Shown piece after piece: positions 21,056 through 33,300 of a stretch of DNA of 64,000 nt; the first letter of the stretch is position 1; the number at the start of each line of letters is the position of its first letter. The stretch comes from Chlorella sorokiniana (Eukaryota > Chlorophyta > Trebouxiophyceae > Chlorellales > Chlorellaceae). Position numbers and translations under genes: made by a program. Below the pieces are notes generated by a model. The model searched no databases, was not told where the DNA came from, and worked only from the letters and a program-made list of their open reading frames with translations. Location: contig CP084620.1 in NCBI GenBank assembly GCA_025917655.1, forward strand, positions 1,922,001 to 1,986,000, read 5' to 3'.

Positions 21056-21645
21056 ATGGGCAAGCAACGTGAGCATCCTGACTGCCATGCAATCGCCACT
21101 GCGTGCCGCTTGCGCGCTGCAGGAGTTCCACGACTTATGCGGGAAACCAGCGCTTGTATGTATTGTGCAGGCGACAAAAAGAAGCGGCAGCAGCACGGGA
21201 TGGACGTGGAGGGCGGGCTGGCGGTGGGAGGCGATGGCAGTGTCTGGCAGACGGGGCCACTGCAGGAGCCTGTTGGAGCAGACGACTTCATTGGTAAGCA
21301 GTTAGTCTGTTGAATTAACAGGGGTACCACACCCACTGCTTGCAATCCACACTGCAACTCTGCATGGTAAGCAGCAGGCCGCTGCCTCATGGGCACCGAT
21401 GCTGTGCCCGCAGGCATGGACACAGGCGAGGCAGGTGCCGCTCAGCCGAGTGGGCCGCCCGGGAGAAGCAAGTGCAAGCGAAGCGCGGTGCGCGCAGCAC
21501 AAAGCAGAAGGAGCGCAAGCGGAGGAGTCTGGAGAAGGCGCTTGCTGTGGCGGACAAGGTGGAAACCAAGGTGGTGCGCACCGGCAGCAAGACCGCCAGC
21601 AAGAAGCAGCTGAAGAAGCTCTGGAAGAATGACGATCCCAAGTGA
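21056..21645 (+). CDS. Small basic nuclear/nucleolar-type protein, unknown family
   Basis: I do not recognise the family. The best model has three exons: a 13-base first coding exon 21056-21068, then 21171-21293 and 21446-21645, all with GT-AG borders and matching phase. It gives MGKQRDKKKRQQHGMDVEGG at the N-terminus, an acidic middle (QEPVGADDFI), and a Lys/Arg-rich second half: AEWAAREKQVQAKRGARSTK, QKERKRRSLEKALAVADKVE and the end SKKQLKKLWKNDDPK. Length is about 110 residues. Charge pattern and MGK start suggest a nucleolar or ribosome-assembly factor, but that is inference. Without splicing at 21068 the first part reads as a less plausible Cys-containing segment. Confidence 0.55.
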
Positions 21646-22025
21646 TGGCGGGGCGCATGAATATTGCTTGCCTCCAGCTGTTGAGCGCTGCGCTGCTGCC
21701 ATTTTGTCTGCACCCCTGATACTGATTGCCTGCTCACTGCTCTTGCTTCAACCAACCTTCCACCCCGGTTTGCTTTACAGCGACAGCACTGTTTCAACTA
21801 ACGATTGTACAACATTGGTACAGCAGATGTCCTGGTATGTCAGTAGAAGTGATAAGGCAGGCATTAAAAGGCAGAAAGCAAGCCCGCTTCTGCTGGTGTT
21901 GGAGGTCAGCTTCAAGCAGTGAGAACAGGTCCCATTGACCATGCAGGAAGGGAGGTTGAGTTCGTATGCCTGTGGTATCGTGAGGTGATGGCGCTCCGCC
22001 GCCGAGTCAGCATTCTGCCTGCTCG
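21646..22025. other. Convergent 3' flank
   Basis: About 380 bases between two converging genes, AT-richer than coding DNA, with 3' ends of both transcripts expected here. Nothing else seen. Confidence 0.45.
21775..21779 (-). other. Possible TGTAA polyadenylation signal of the permease gene
   Basis: TGTAA on the minus strand about 250 bases past the permease stop at 22026. Confidence 0.35.
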
Positions 22026-25000
22026 TCAGTCGCCGAAGATCTGCAACAGTTTGGAAAGGATGCATACGGGCTCGCACCCATCCCTCACCAACCGTTGCCG
22101 GACTCCCCGCCTGCGCCGCACCTCAAAGTTGGTCCAGCCGTTGATGATCTCCCGCACTGCGGCGATAGTGGCGGCGGTGCACACAAGCAGCATGAACCAC
22201 CAGACGACGTTCATGGCGAGCTTGACCAGGCCGCGGGGTGATACACTCTGCAAGGCTTGGTGCATAACAAGCTCTGAGTGCTGTTCGGTGCAAGGTCTGA
22301 CTTCTTTGCCTTGCAAGCCTTGGTTGTCCTGCTGATCCGGGTTCTGCACAAGTGAGAGGCCACCCTTTCATGCTCGTCGCTTGCCTTGTGTAGCATCCAA
22401 ATGGGAAGAAGACCTGCGAGAAGCAGACAAAACAATCCTTGCTCAGTAAGCATTTTCAGAATTTTGCAATGTGCGGTTACCACAAGCATATAAGAGCCAC
22501 CCAACGCAACCAGCACTGGCACACGCCCTCACCGAAAGCGGGAAGAAAGTCAGTGCCCCAACCTTCAACAAGCACACAAAGGAACACCGATTACGTTTCG
22601 ATTTACATGGGGATCCCAGGCTTGAAAAAACAGCTTGCTTGTGCCGGCACCACTGACTGATTTCAAGCTTGCGTCTCCTGACTTGCACCTGTACAACCAC
22701 CACCGCTGCCACCACCACCCAACCGTCCTCATCCACCACTGCTCACCAGGCCCACGATTGCGCCGAAAAAGGGGAGCACGATGGCGATGATGCATGTGAT
22801 GCACACATAGGCGGTGCGCACAAGCAGGCGCTGAGGAGGGGAGGGGGGCGCGGAGGCGTGTGTCAGCACTATGGTGGCTGCTTGAGGAGTGCAAGGGGCC
22901 TATCCCGCCGCTCTCACCTCAGCACTCCTGGAATGCCGCTAATGCAGCGGTTGCAGAGCACACACGCCCTCCCTTACCCCCTCACCATCCAGAAGGGCAG
23001 GAGGTACTCGTCGTTCAGGGGCACCGTCTCTGTGGCGGGGGCAGGTGTGGGGCAACTTGGGTCAGCGGGGAGGAAGGGGCCCAGTCGCTCATGCAGCATG
23101 GCTCAGCCAATGCATCCACGAGTGCATCGCAATGCTTTCCAGGCACGTTTGGTGCCGCCTGGCACAGTGCAGCGGCATCGCTGACCCACCGTGGCATGTG
23201 CGCCGGCCCCCACCCCCACCCCCACCCACCAGGCACACACGCACTCGATTGAACCTCGGTTCCCCACGCGCACCCCCTTCTCCCCCTCCCAAAAAAGAAC
23301 CACCACCCACCGTTGGCCGCCCCCGTGTCCACGTGGTACATGCCCACCGTCTGGGACATGCGGTGCAGCGCGCCGCCAATGGCGCTCTGGCGCGCAAGGC
23401 CGGCGCCGCCGGGGCCGGCGTGGGCAGATATGCGCACGGTGCTCTGGTACCCCTCTGCAGGAGGGCTGGCAAGCCGGGCGCTGTCAGCAGCTAGGTGTGG
23501 GTGCGGGCTGCCGGGCCTGAGGACTGCATGCGCAGGTGCAGGAGTGCGTCCTGGTGCCCACCCACCCGGGCGCAGGGTGGGGTGCGGGGCCGTGTTCCTG
23601 ACCAGCCTGTCCCGCACAGCCTGCTCGCTGGTGGCGCCAGGTTCGGCGCCTGGAGCCTGGGTGGCGGCTGGAGGAGCAGGGTACGGCGCCGCCTCCGGTG
23701 CACCTGCTGGGAAGCATGGCGGCTTGGCCTTTGTGGCCCATGCTCCCTCCAGAGCCGCACCGTGGGCAGCACAGGCACAGCGGGCACAGTCAGCCAGGCA
23801 GCAGCACGGCAGCCGGCGCCAGCCACGCCACCCGCAGCCCCACCCGCAGCCGGCTTCTCCGCGTCGGTGATGGCGCCGGTGGGCCGTACGCCGCGCTTGC
23901 GCAGGCGGTACGCCTTGATGTGGGACTCCAGGGTGTCAAACAGGGGCTGGCCAAACACTTGGTAGGCGGTGACCATGTGGAGCCTGGGGGGCCAGGGGGC
24001 GGCAAGCTCGGGGCAGACAACCCAGGGAAGGCAGCGTCAGGGTGCCGCGGGTGTTGAGCCGTCGATACCCATACTGAAGCACGCTGGCAGGCTGCAGGCA
24101 GCTTCTCCGTGTAGAGCCCCCCCCTTCCATCTGCATGCTCACATGATGCACACATTGGCGGCAATGAGCACGCCGATGGGTGCGTCTGGAAAGCCTTCCA
24201 GGACCATGCTGGGCACATCTGCGGCGGTGCGAAGTGGTGCATGGGGGGGTGAGAGGAAAATGGGAGGAGGCGACATCAAACACAAGCAGGCAAGAGCGTG
24301 GCGACTGAGCATGTGTCAGCCAGTTCACAGCCTGGGTGGCCTCCGCTTACCGTTGCCCAGGCTGACGTAGCCTGCAGCCATGCAGCGCAGGGGAGGGACA
24401 GGTACTGAGCACAGCGTCTCGCCCAGCACTCCTCTCAGTCTCCCGCCCAGCACAGGCCCCCACCTGTCACCGCCACGGTGAAGTAGAACACAAAGGCCCC
24501 TGCAGGCAGCGTGCAGGTGCACTTTGCTTGCACGGTTGTGCACGCATTCACGGCCTGATTGCTACACAAGAGGCAGCTCTTTGAGCCAGATACATCTGTC
24601 TTGGCTCAGCCAGGCGGGCACCCTCGTGCGCATCCACTGCCCAGCCGCCCCCAAACACCACCAACATCACCATCGCAGGGCCCGCGCCTGTCACTGCAAC
24701 GTTGACAGCTTTCAGCATTCTCTTGGTGGCGGAGGGCGGCTGCTTCAGTGTGTCCTGGATCTCCATCAGGATGAGGGAAAACGAGTACGCAAAACAACCC
24801 CGCCCAGGGAATTCAGGACGCCTGCGCTGGGAGAGGGGACGCAAGCATGGGCCGAGGGTAGCGGTGCAGTGGGCGCTGAAAAGGGCGCTGAAAAACAAAA
24901 CAGAGCAGGATCGTGGTGTCATTGCGCTCACCAAACGCCTTGGCCACGTTGCTGGCGCTTATGCCGCCCACGGTGCCGAGGTGGTTGCCGGCTGCACTCG

Positions 25001-26363
25001 GGCGGGTGGCAGGGGTGGGGCATGCGACGGGCTTGTGCGTGCTAGCGCTTCAGCATCCTGGCAACTTGCTCCTTTGCATTGCAAATACCCAGACGTACAC
25101 CACCTGCCCATTCCACTCACAGTACACCAGACCCAACACGAGTGCCGTTAAGCCTGCAAGGGGCGTAGAGCAGGCCCACCAGTGAGCATGAGTGCGGCGG
25201 GCGACAGCACAAGAGCTCAGCAGTGCGGATGCCACAGGAGCGGGGCAGCAGACGGGCGCTGACTGAGCTCACAGTAGAAGAGGCTGGTGCCAACCCCGAT
25301 GAAGGACACCCACCAGGCCGCCTCCAGGCTGGGCACCTGCAGGGGATGGCCAGAGGTTGCACAGTAGCTGTGGCGGCTCGCGCGCGCACGCGCGCGCCCC
25401 GTTTCCCCCTCCCACACACACACACACTCACGCAGCTGCCCGGAACCGCAGCAGCCCGCCCCACCTGGCTGAGGATGACCTCTGAGGCGGAGAAGATGAG
25501 GGTGAGCTTCCACGACTGGTTGAAGCAGTCTCCGGGTGCGATGCCGTTGATCTGGCACGCATCATTGGCGATGGTCTTCAAGGAAAGCGCCCCAGTGATG
25601 GTGTCTGTGGGGGGGGCACGCGCGCCAGGGTATGGGCCACACACCAGGACCCTAACAGATGCTTGAGAGACGGACGGGCTGCCACAGCCCCCCAAAGGCA
25701 ACAGCGGCCCTCACACGCGATGGTGATGAGAAAAATATTCGTCAACTGGAAGACGGTGACACCGATGGCGCCGCCGCGTCCCATGATGTGCTTCAGCGTG
25801 ATGGTACCTCGCGTGCTCCACGCCGTTGACGCAGTACACCATGGCCAGCATGCTGCGGTGGGGCCCAGCAGGTGAGGCATGGGATACGCCGCAGCAGTGT
25901 TGGTGAGCAGCGCAACGGGAGGGCGGTAAATCACACGGGCAGTGGCGCGGTGACGAGTGCAGCGTGTTGGCGCGGGTTGCTGTTCACCCCATGTTCACCC
26001 CCCCCCCCCCCGCTGCATGGGCTGCCCTGTGCTGCCCCTCACCGCGAGCCCCACAGCTGAACGATGTAGAAGATGATGATGGCGATGGGCCCCGCCACCC
26101 AGCCCAGCCAAGCCACTACGCGTGGCAACGCCAGCACACCCGCGCCCACCACCGCGCTGCAACGACGAGGGGTGAAGCACGGCCAGCGGGTACGGCGAGC
26201 CGAAAAGCCCCGACAGAGCCTCCCAAGCAAAGGGGGCTGTCAGCCGACTAGCTGCCACCGGGCCCTCGCACCAAAAGATGTGGACGCAAGCGGTCACAGC
26301 CGTACCGGTCTTGTCGTTGGGAAACCCTGCATTGGGATGCTGATGGTTCGCAGTTGGTTGCAT
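22026..26363 (-). CDS. Amino acid permease, AAAP family (plant AAP type)
   Basis: Proton-coupled amino acid importer of the plasma or organelle membrane. The likely start at 26363 gives MQPTANHQHPNAGFPNDKTG then TAVTACVHIF, which joins exon 2 in phase to AVVGAGVLALPRVVAWLGWV. This matches the AAP N-terminus KTGT...TA-x-H...VGAGVL. Later exons give GRGGAIGVTVFQLTNIFLIT, NDACQINGIAPGDCFNQSWK, LIFSASEVILSQ then VPSLEAAWWVSFIGVGTS, GLVYCEWNGQ, ASNVAKAFG, AYSFSLILMEIQDTLKQPPS, GAFVFYFTVAVTG, LIAANVCIMVTAYQVFGQPL, LVRTAYVCITCIIAIVLPFF and a last exon with VVWWFMLLVCTAATIAAVRE ending FEV plus a tail. The AYS-x-S-x-ILMEIQDT-x-K-x-PP motif is diagnostic. More than ten introns. The start is uncertain because the frame is open further upstream. 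The precise substrate cannot be assigned. Confidence 0.87.
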
Positions 26364-26862
26364 ACAAAGCGGTGGAGGTTTTGGGTCGTTGGGCGGCGGG
26401 TCAGCAGCACAGTGCTCAGCACGCGAGCAGGAAACGCTGGCGGCGGCATCACACCGTCGGGGTGCCTGCAGATTGGGGTGAGGGGTGGGGGGTGGGGGTG
26501 CGGGCATCAGTGCAACAGCTTGCTGTTGCACCCTGTGATAGATCTACATGCCCTCCTGATCAGCCTGTACCAGCCTGCGCTCACGTTTCATCGCAGGGGG
26601 TGAACACCCTGCCAACCTTGCCAACCTCGGCCATTGTGCTGCCCCCTTCACAGAGGTGCTGAAGCTGGGGCTGCTGTGTGTTTGACAGTAAGGACACAAA
26701 GAAACTGCTTGGGGTTCTGGGGTGGTGACCAACAAGGCACTTAGTGAGCTGGCTTCTCACATCCTTCCAACCGTGGCGCCTGCCACCTCACCGCCGCTTC
26801 CCCAGGGGTTGTGGCCAACATCATCTGGTTTTAATGTTTCAATGCTTTGTTCAGGCATCTTG
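26364..26862. other. Intergenic, divergent promoters
   Basis: About 500 bases between the permease start and the small membrane-protein gene. Part could be 5' leader or an extra upstream exon of the permease. No other feature seen. Confidence 0.4.
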
Positions 26863-27343
26863 ATGGTCATGCCGACGTTCGGGGGCGCAAGAGCAAGTCT
26901 TGTTGCTGCGCAATTACGGCCAGCGTTGCCTTTCCGAGGTATTGCTCGTCCAGGCCGGCTTGGAACCTCTCAAAGCTGCGTAGGGCGACAGCAGAGGCTC
27001 TGCAGATCAGGCAAGCGGGGGCGTCGCTGTGGCCGCCTTACCGCTGCAGCAGACCCACAACGCCTTGCTGGCAACGTACAGCGCATTGCTGCTGAGAGCT
27101 CCTGCTGTCGCCACTGCAGGCACGGGCGATGAACAGCCGCCACAGACCCCTGCCAAAGTAAAGGGCGCACCGCAGTCGGGTGGCCGGGAGCCCGACAGCG
27201 CAGGGTCGGCTGAGGAGCAACGGCAGCAGCAGAGCCAGGAGGAGGATCGGGACCTGTTCATCCCCATAATGGTTGTTGTCTCCCTGCTGGCATACTTCGC
27301 CACAGCAGCCATAGCTTGGTGGGAAGCGTACGCTGACTTCTGA
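26863..27343 (+). CDS. Small single-span membrane protein, possibly plastid-targeted
   Basis: I do not recognise the family. Two exons, 26863-26938 and 27006-27343, splice in phase (CGA G|AT CAG) to give a protein of about 137 residues. The N-terminus MVMPTFGGARASLVAAQLRP is Ala/Arg/Ser-rich with few acidic residues, like a chloroplast or mitochondrial transit peptide. The middle is hydrophilic and Pro/Gln/Glu-rich, and the C-terminus holds one membrane span: LFIPIMVVVSLLAYFATAAI, then AWWEAYADF. This shape, a transit peptide with one C-terminal helix, is common among small thylakoid or inner-envelope subunits. The function is unknown and the targeting is inferred from composition only. Confidence 0.55.
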
Positions 27344-27823
27344 ACTGCCAGTGCTCCTGAGAATCCCGACACCCCTGAAGTGACATTGAACGCCATTACA
27401 TCAAAGCATGCATCAATCAAAAAGACAGGAACAGGCTCCTAGCGGTGAAGAGAAAGGGAGCAAGGTAGTACAATGACAAGGGTGAGGGCAGGGTAGAGGG
27501 GCACATGTATACACAGAGGGAGTGCTGGGCACAAAGGAGGGATAGGGAGGAGTTCGTTCGCTGCTTGCATCTGTTGAAAAAGATGCATTGGTGGTACAGA
27601 AACCGTTGGGAGCGCGAAAAAACAGTGCCTCGCTCGGCAGAAGGGAGAAGGGGGCGGGTTAGTTCAAAACCGGCAGGCGGGCTGGGCGGGGAGGGCAACG
27701 ATACAGTGAGTGCCCAGCAGTGCGCTGCAAGGGGTTGGGCCGGAGAGGGTGCAACAGGGGAGGGGCACGCGGTTGGCTGGCGGGGCACATGCGGGGCGGG
27801 GCGGTCCAGGGGCTGCGCTGCGC
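27344..27823. other. Convergent 3' flank
   Basis: About 480 bases between two converging stops. The plus strand is purine-rich (GGGAGAAG-type runs). No frame or RNA gene recognised. Confidence 0.4.
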
Positions 27824-29479
27824 TCACAGCAGCCAGGACTGCACAAACTGCTGCTCCAGGTGGTCGCCCTGGGAGATGCGGGTGAGGGAGAAGTGGGTGC
27901 AGGTGCAGCCCGTGCTGGCGCTCGTGCTCTTCACCGTCTTGAGCAGGTAGCAGCCCTCGGCGCCGGTGTGCCGCCGCGACTGCACCACCACGCCCCAGTA
28001 CGCCGTCGCCTGCTGGCCGCTGCCAGCGACGAGGGCCGGGCTGCCCTGGTCGCCAACAGGGCGCAACGCGGCTGCACGCACCGCGCGGCGGGCTGCGCCT
28101 GTGGCGCTGGCCGGGCTGGGGCTGAACGGCACGATGGAGGGGAGGGGAAGGGGCCGCGGGGCTGGCTGCTGCCGCGCCGGCTCTGCAGCTGCTGCCCCCG
28201 CCGGCGCGGGGCGCCATCCGTGGCATGGTGGCCGTCGCCGTGGGCGCCGCTGCCGTCGCAGCAGTCGCCCACCTGGCCATGCAGCAGGATGGCCTCCGCC
28301 ACGCCCGCCGACACCAGGCGGCGACACACCTCCTCGGTGTGTGCCCGCAGCTCTGCACTGCCCGCCGACCGCAGGCGCGGGCTGTCGGGGGCTGCCTGGC
28401 GGGGTGCTAGGATCGCTGAAGGGGGTGTCCACAGCGGCCCCCTGCTGCTGCCGCCACTGCCGCTGGCCGGCGTCTGCTGCGGCGTCCATGGTGCCCTTCG
28501 GCGAGCCGGGGGCGGCAGGGCTGACTCGCTGCACCAGCAGCACGACGTCGGGCGAGTGCTGGCTCACGTGCTCGGCGATGCTCTGCCACAACTGCAGCAG
28601 GGCGGGGGGCACATGCGCGCAGGGGTGGGGCAGTTGGCGGGGCGTGTGACAGCGTGTGCTGGCGCGCTGCCGGCGTGCGCCATTGTCGGTTCAAACTGAC
28701 GCACGGTGCGGCGGCGGGAAACGCGCCAGGCGGCCCATGGGCAGTCCCAAGGGGCCAGCGCGCGGATGCCACCACAGGCCCCACCTCTGGCACCGCCACC
28801 ACGCTCTCGTGCACGCTGTAGGTGGCGCAGCGCGGCGGCGCCGCCGACGCCCAGCTGCACCGTCTGCAGCATGGGCGCCTCGTCCACGTGCTTCACTATG
28901 TCGCGCACCGCCGCCTGGAACCACTCGCTTGTGGTGCCGCCGTGGTGTTGCGCCAGCTGGTAAGTGGCCAGCTCGGAAGCAGCGCCAGGGGCTGCGGCAT
29001 GTGGGCGCACCGTAAGCCGCCTGCAGGGCAGTTGGGGGGGTGGGGTGGGCGCGGCGTGCACTTGTGAAAAAGGGCAGACAACCCGCACTGGCGTGTCTAG
29101 AGAAAGATAGCGCGATCGAAATGCCCAGTGGAGGCAGGACTTTGCTAAAAATTTGAAGCGGATTCACGGGAGCAGCACAAGGCCAGGTGAGGAGGGGCGT
29201 CAGAGGTAGGCGGCAGGGCCTTGAAAGTCCCCCGTCGCCGGCATCAAGGCTGCCACGCACATCATACGGCATATCAAGTGAAAGTGGCACCCTCCCCCAA
29301 GAACGAGGGCCCTGCAAGTCCACTGACCGGGCGTAGAGGTTGACTCCGTGCTGCTCGCGGCCCAGGAATTGTCGCTGCGGAGACGGTGCCAGCCACCCAG
29401 CCGCTTGTTCCTGCCGATGCGGCCGGCTAAGAGGCTCCAGGGCGGCTGGTGAGGCCGCGGCAAGGGTGAAAGCTGCCAT
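27824..29479 (-). CDS. Conserved unknown protein, probable plastid targeting
   Basis: The start at 29479 gives MAAFTLAAASPAALEPLSRP, an Ala/Ser/Arg/Pro leader like a chloroplast transit peptide. Later exons give ELATYQLAQHHGGTTSEWFQ, AVRDIVKHVDEAPMLQTVQL, then (in a shifted frame) ATYSVHESVVAVPE, LWQSIAEHVSQHSPDVVLLV and, after a low-complexity Pro/Ala/Gly insert of about 150 residues, the C-terminal block YWGVVVQSRRHTGAEGCYLL, KTVKSTSASTGCTCTHFSLT and QFVQSWLL. The ending resembles a conserved domain of unknown function in plant plastid proteins, with a GC-x-CTH-x-SLT Cys/His motif that might bind metal. That recollection is uncertain and I assign no role. One frame slip lies near 28830-28850. 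Confidence 0.55.
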
Positions 29480-30354
29480 GGCCCGCTGGTTGGCGGGGTC
29501 CTTGGGTCCCCTGCCTCGTAACGGCGTGAATGTGGGTAGAGAAGGGCAAATGGTGTTCATTAATAATGAGACGGCGGCAGGTCGGCGGACCCATATCGGG
29601 TGGCGCGTGCCCTGCACAGGTTGCCAACGCCCGCCACCAGCTGTTAGCATCAGCCACCTGTCCTGCAGCTGCAGGCGGAGACAGGCCAGATCATCTCATA
29701 CTGATTGAGGTTTACAATGAAGGTCGTTTATTTTGCTTCGATGTTTCACAACAGACACCTTGCTATATTGCAAGATGCAAGCGGAGGCTGTCGAGCTGGC
29801 AGCGCGGCTTTTGAAAGCTGCAGCAACACAGCAACAGCACCGGCTTGTGCTCTCCGGCGGAAGGAGGCCTTGCCATCCACAAGTTCAGCGTTGATTATGG
29901 AAGAAAACTTGTTCTAGTGCTCATGTCAGGCTGATTAAGGTGCTCTGTGGCTATGTGATGCAGCTTGCGTTCTTGCCAGGTGGGCAGATGCTCGTTTCGT
30001 GTGCGGCGAGTTGTCAGGAACGAGTTGTCAGGAAGGAGATTGGTTACCACAGCATCATCAATCTTGCAAGCACGGATGCAATCCCCTCAATCAATCATTG
30101 CATGCTTGTGAAGGACCTTGGGCACTCGGTGCTATGGCCAGAGGGGCCGCAACTGTTCGAAGTGCGGCAGGAAAGGCAACATGCAGCATGCGTGTCTAGC
30201 GCACATTCCACGCTCTGCTGTTATCATCTGCGTCTGCAGCACATTCTGGGCAGCTCCGAGCGTCGCCAGAGCGCGGGATGGGCGGCTGGCAAGAGGAGGG
30301 GGAAGAGTGTACTCGGTGACGGCCTCGTCCGGCCCAGACAGCCCCTCGGGAGCC
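29480..30354. other. Intergenic, divergent promoters
   Basis: About 870 bases between the unknown plastid-type gene and the SGNH gene. The middle (29700-30100) is clearly AT-richer. A 14-base tandem duplication lies at 30007-30034. No conserved frame found. Confidence 0.45.
30007..30034 (+). repeat. Perfect 14-base tandem duplication
   Basis: CGAGTTGTCAGGAA occurs twice in immediate succession upstream of the SGNH gene. Confidence 0.85.
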
Positions 30355-33300
30355 ATGAATTCGAACGGCAGCGGCAGCAAGAAGCCACAGGCCGTGCAGG
30401 GATTGTGGTCGATTGCGCTTGGCGCGTTGCTGGGCGCAGTGCTCACAACGGCACTGTTCACACAACAAGGTGAGTATGGAGTGCATATGGGGCCTGCAGG
30501 CAAGCTGCCAGGCATCGCCGAATTGGTCTTAGTTTAGGCGGCGGTTAGCTGGCGGCCCTCTCCGCGGTGGCACACAGCGCCAAGCACCTTGCACTCTTGC
30601 CGGCAGCATATGGATGCCGGCGATTGGTTGCGCACACCGATGTTGGGGTGCGTGCAGGGCGCACGTTGTTTCCCGGGCTGGCCAGCTTGCACAGGCCGAC
30701 CACCGCGACAACGCGAGGCCGCCCGGCTCTGGCGGCGCCCGCGCCCAAGCCCTGCCCCAAGCTGCCGGAGCCATTCCGCATGCGGGTGCGTCGTCTTGCG
30801 TCAGCCTGCCGTGCCAGTGAGGGTTTTTCCCGAAGGGCCGGCCGTTCCTGGGGTCCGCTTCCCGGTGCTCACTGCCCATGGCTCTCACGCCTCTTGTGGC
30901 CTGCTCACCTGGCACGACCCGCCCCGCGCAGGACCAGCTGCCCTGGGAGCCGTACCTGACTGATGAGGAGGTGCAGCGGGCAGAGGGGTATTACGGCACC
31001 GGGCAGCGCCTGCGCCGTGTGGCCGCCAAGCTGCTGGCTGGGAAGCCCATCCAGGTGCGGGCGCGCACGCCGGCTGCCGAGGAAGCCGCTGCGTCAGTTG
31101 TCGTGCAACCACAGCACACCTGCCCAGTGCTCCACTCCTCAGCAGCTCAGCTGCCTGGTGGCTGCCCGTGCAGGTGTACACGCTGGGCGGCAGCGTGACG
31201 CGCGGCCTCGGCGCCTCCGCCCCCGAGCACAACTACGCCTCCCGCTTCTTCCAGCTCGTCAATGCGTCCTTCCCCCACAAGTGCGCTCGCGCCGGTGTCT
31301 GTGGCACTTTTGGCCGACCGATGTTGCGAAAAGACTGCGGAGCCGGAGCCCCTGGCTCTGGTTGTTGCAACATGCGCTGCTGCCAACACCACGAAACACC
31401 CACTGCCCCCCCCACCACCACCACCACACACACCCACCCACACCCACGTATCCCCAGGAACCACGGCTTCTTCAACAAGGGCATCGGCGGCACCAGCAGC
31501 GGCGTGTTCACGGCCTGCGCGGAGCAGATGGTGGGCCCGGGTGCCGACCTGGTGGTGGTGGAGTTCACGTACAACGAGCCAGAGGGACGAGCCCTTCGAC
31601 TCCCCCCCGCCGCGGCTACGAGGAGCTGCTGCGCAAGCTGCTGCGCCTGCCGGGCCAGCCCGCCGTGCTGATGCTGCACCACTATGCCTGGTGGTTCACC
31701 TACGGGGATGGGCTGGACTACGGGCTCTACTACCGTGCCGGGGAGGCGCAGCTGCAGGTCTTCGCCAATGTGAGCGTTGCTGTTGTTGTTGGTGGTGGTG
31801 GTGGGTGTGAGTTTGGGTTACTTTGGGCGTGGGGGTAGCAGGATGGGGTGTGGGGCGGCTGGGAAGGGGGAGGGGGCAGGCCGGGGCAGGGCAGGAGCTG
31901 TTGTGGGTGTTGTGGTTGGGGAGCCCGCCAGGCATGCACACTGCCACACGGCTTTGCCTGCTTGCCTGCCGCTGCTGCTTTAGCAGCATCCCACCTGAAC
32001 CGCCCTGGTGATCCTGCCTCCTGCAGTACTACGATATGCCTGCTGTGTCCATGCGCAATGTGCTGTGGCCGCTGATGAATGCTGGCGTCAAGGGCTTCAA
32101 GGTGCGGTAGCCGTGATTGCGTGCACTCCTGTTTGTCAGAGAGCCTTCAGCCGCGCTGTCACTGCATCAGACCTCGCTGCGGCTGCCGCCTGCTGTGGCC
32201 CTGCATGCAGGCAGGCGCCATGCCCACAATCTGCCCCCTACCATAACACCGCCTGCAGGCCGACAAGGTGAACAACGGCGGCCAGGGCCACGTGTCGCCG
32301 CTGGACATCCCCATTCCCGGGCGCAGCCAGGCGAGGAGGAAGACTACTACTACCACGACCGGTGTGTGGCTGTGTGGTGATGGGGGAGGGGGGAGATGTC
32401 AGTCGACCTGCCTGCTGCATGGCAGGGCTGGGCCATGCACCGTTCCCACCGCCCCCAGCTATGCATGGCCACGCCTGCCCACCTGATCCACATGCCGCTC
32501 GCCCTCCCCCCTCCCTGCAGCACGCACCCCTCTGACCGCGGCCATGCCATGATGGCCGAGGCGCTGGCGGGCCGCTGGCGCGCGCAGTGGCTGCAGAGTC
32601 GGTGGAGGTGGCGGGCGGGCGGCGGCCCACGCGGCGCGGCGAGCCCAAGGGGCTGCCGCCGCCCATGGTGCCGGGCAACTCCGAGTCCCCCACCACCGTG
32701 TGCGCCATGCAGGTGTGCCTGGGCGTGTGTGTTTGCGGTACGGCAGTGCGTATGTTTTTTAAAACGGCCTCCGATCAGTGGAGGGGCGATTTATTTGGGG
32801 GCGAGGGGGAAAGGGGGGCTGTTGACTTGCTTGGCGACTCTGGGTGGCATGTTGGCCATGCCACCCGGCCGTGCCTGGGCAGGCCTGCCTTGCCTCTGGT
32901 GGTCCCCTTCACACAAACGGCGGCTGCTCCTTCTGCTGCTTCCTCACGCCTCTGCTTCCGCACGCCCCCCCCAACATTCTGCTGCCCTGGCCCACAATTC
33001 CGGCCGCCCCTGCACACTCCCAGGAGGACTTCCAGCCCATGGTGGTGCGCTCCTCGGGGTTCTCCTGGCGCCCGAGCGCCCCACCGCCCCCACCTTTGTG
33101 GAGCAGAAGTGGGGGTGGACGGGGCTGGAGGTGGGGGACTGGGCGGAGCTGGAGCTGGACACGCGGGCCGACGGGAAGGGGGTGCGGCTGGACAAGCAGG
33201 GGAAGCAGGTCAAGGCCAACATCTGGCTCAGCTACCTGCGCAGCTACCAGGTGGGTGCAGCCCGGCCTGGGATCATGAGTGCGCTGGTGGTGGCAGGGTC

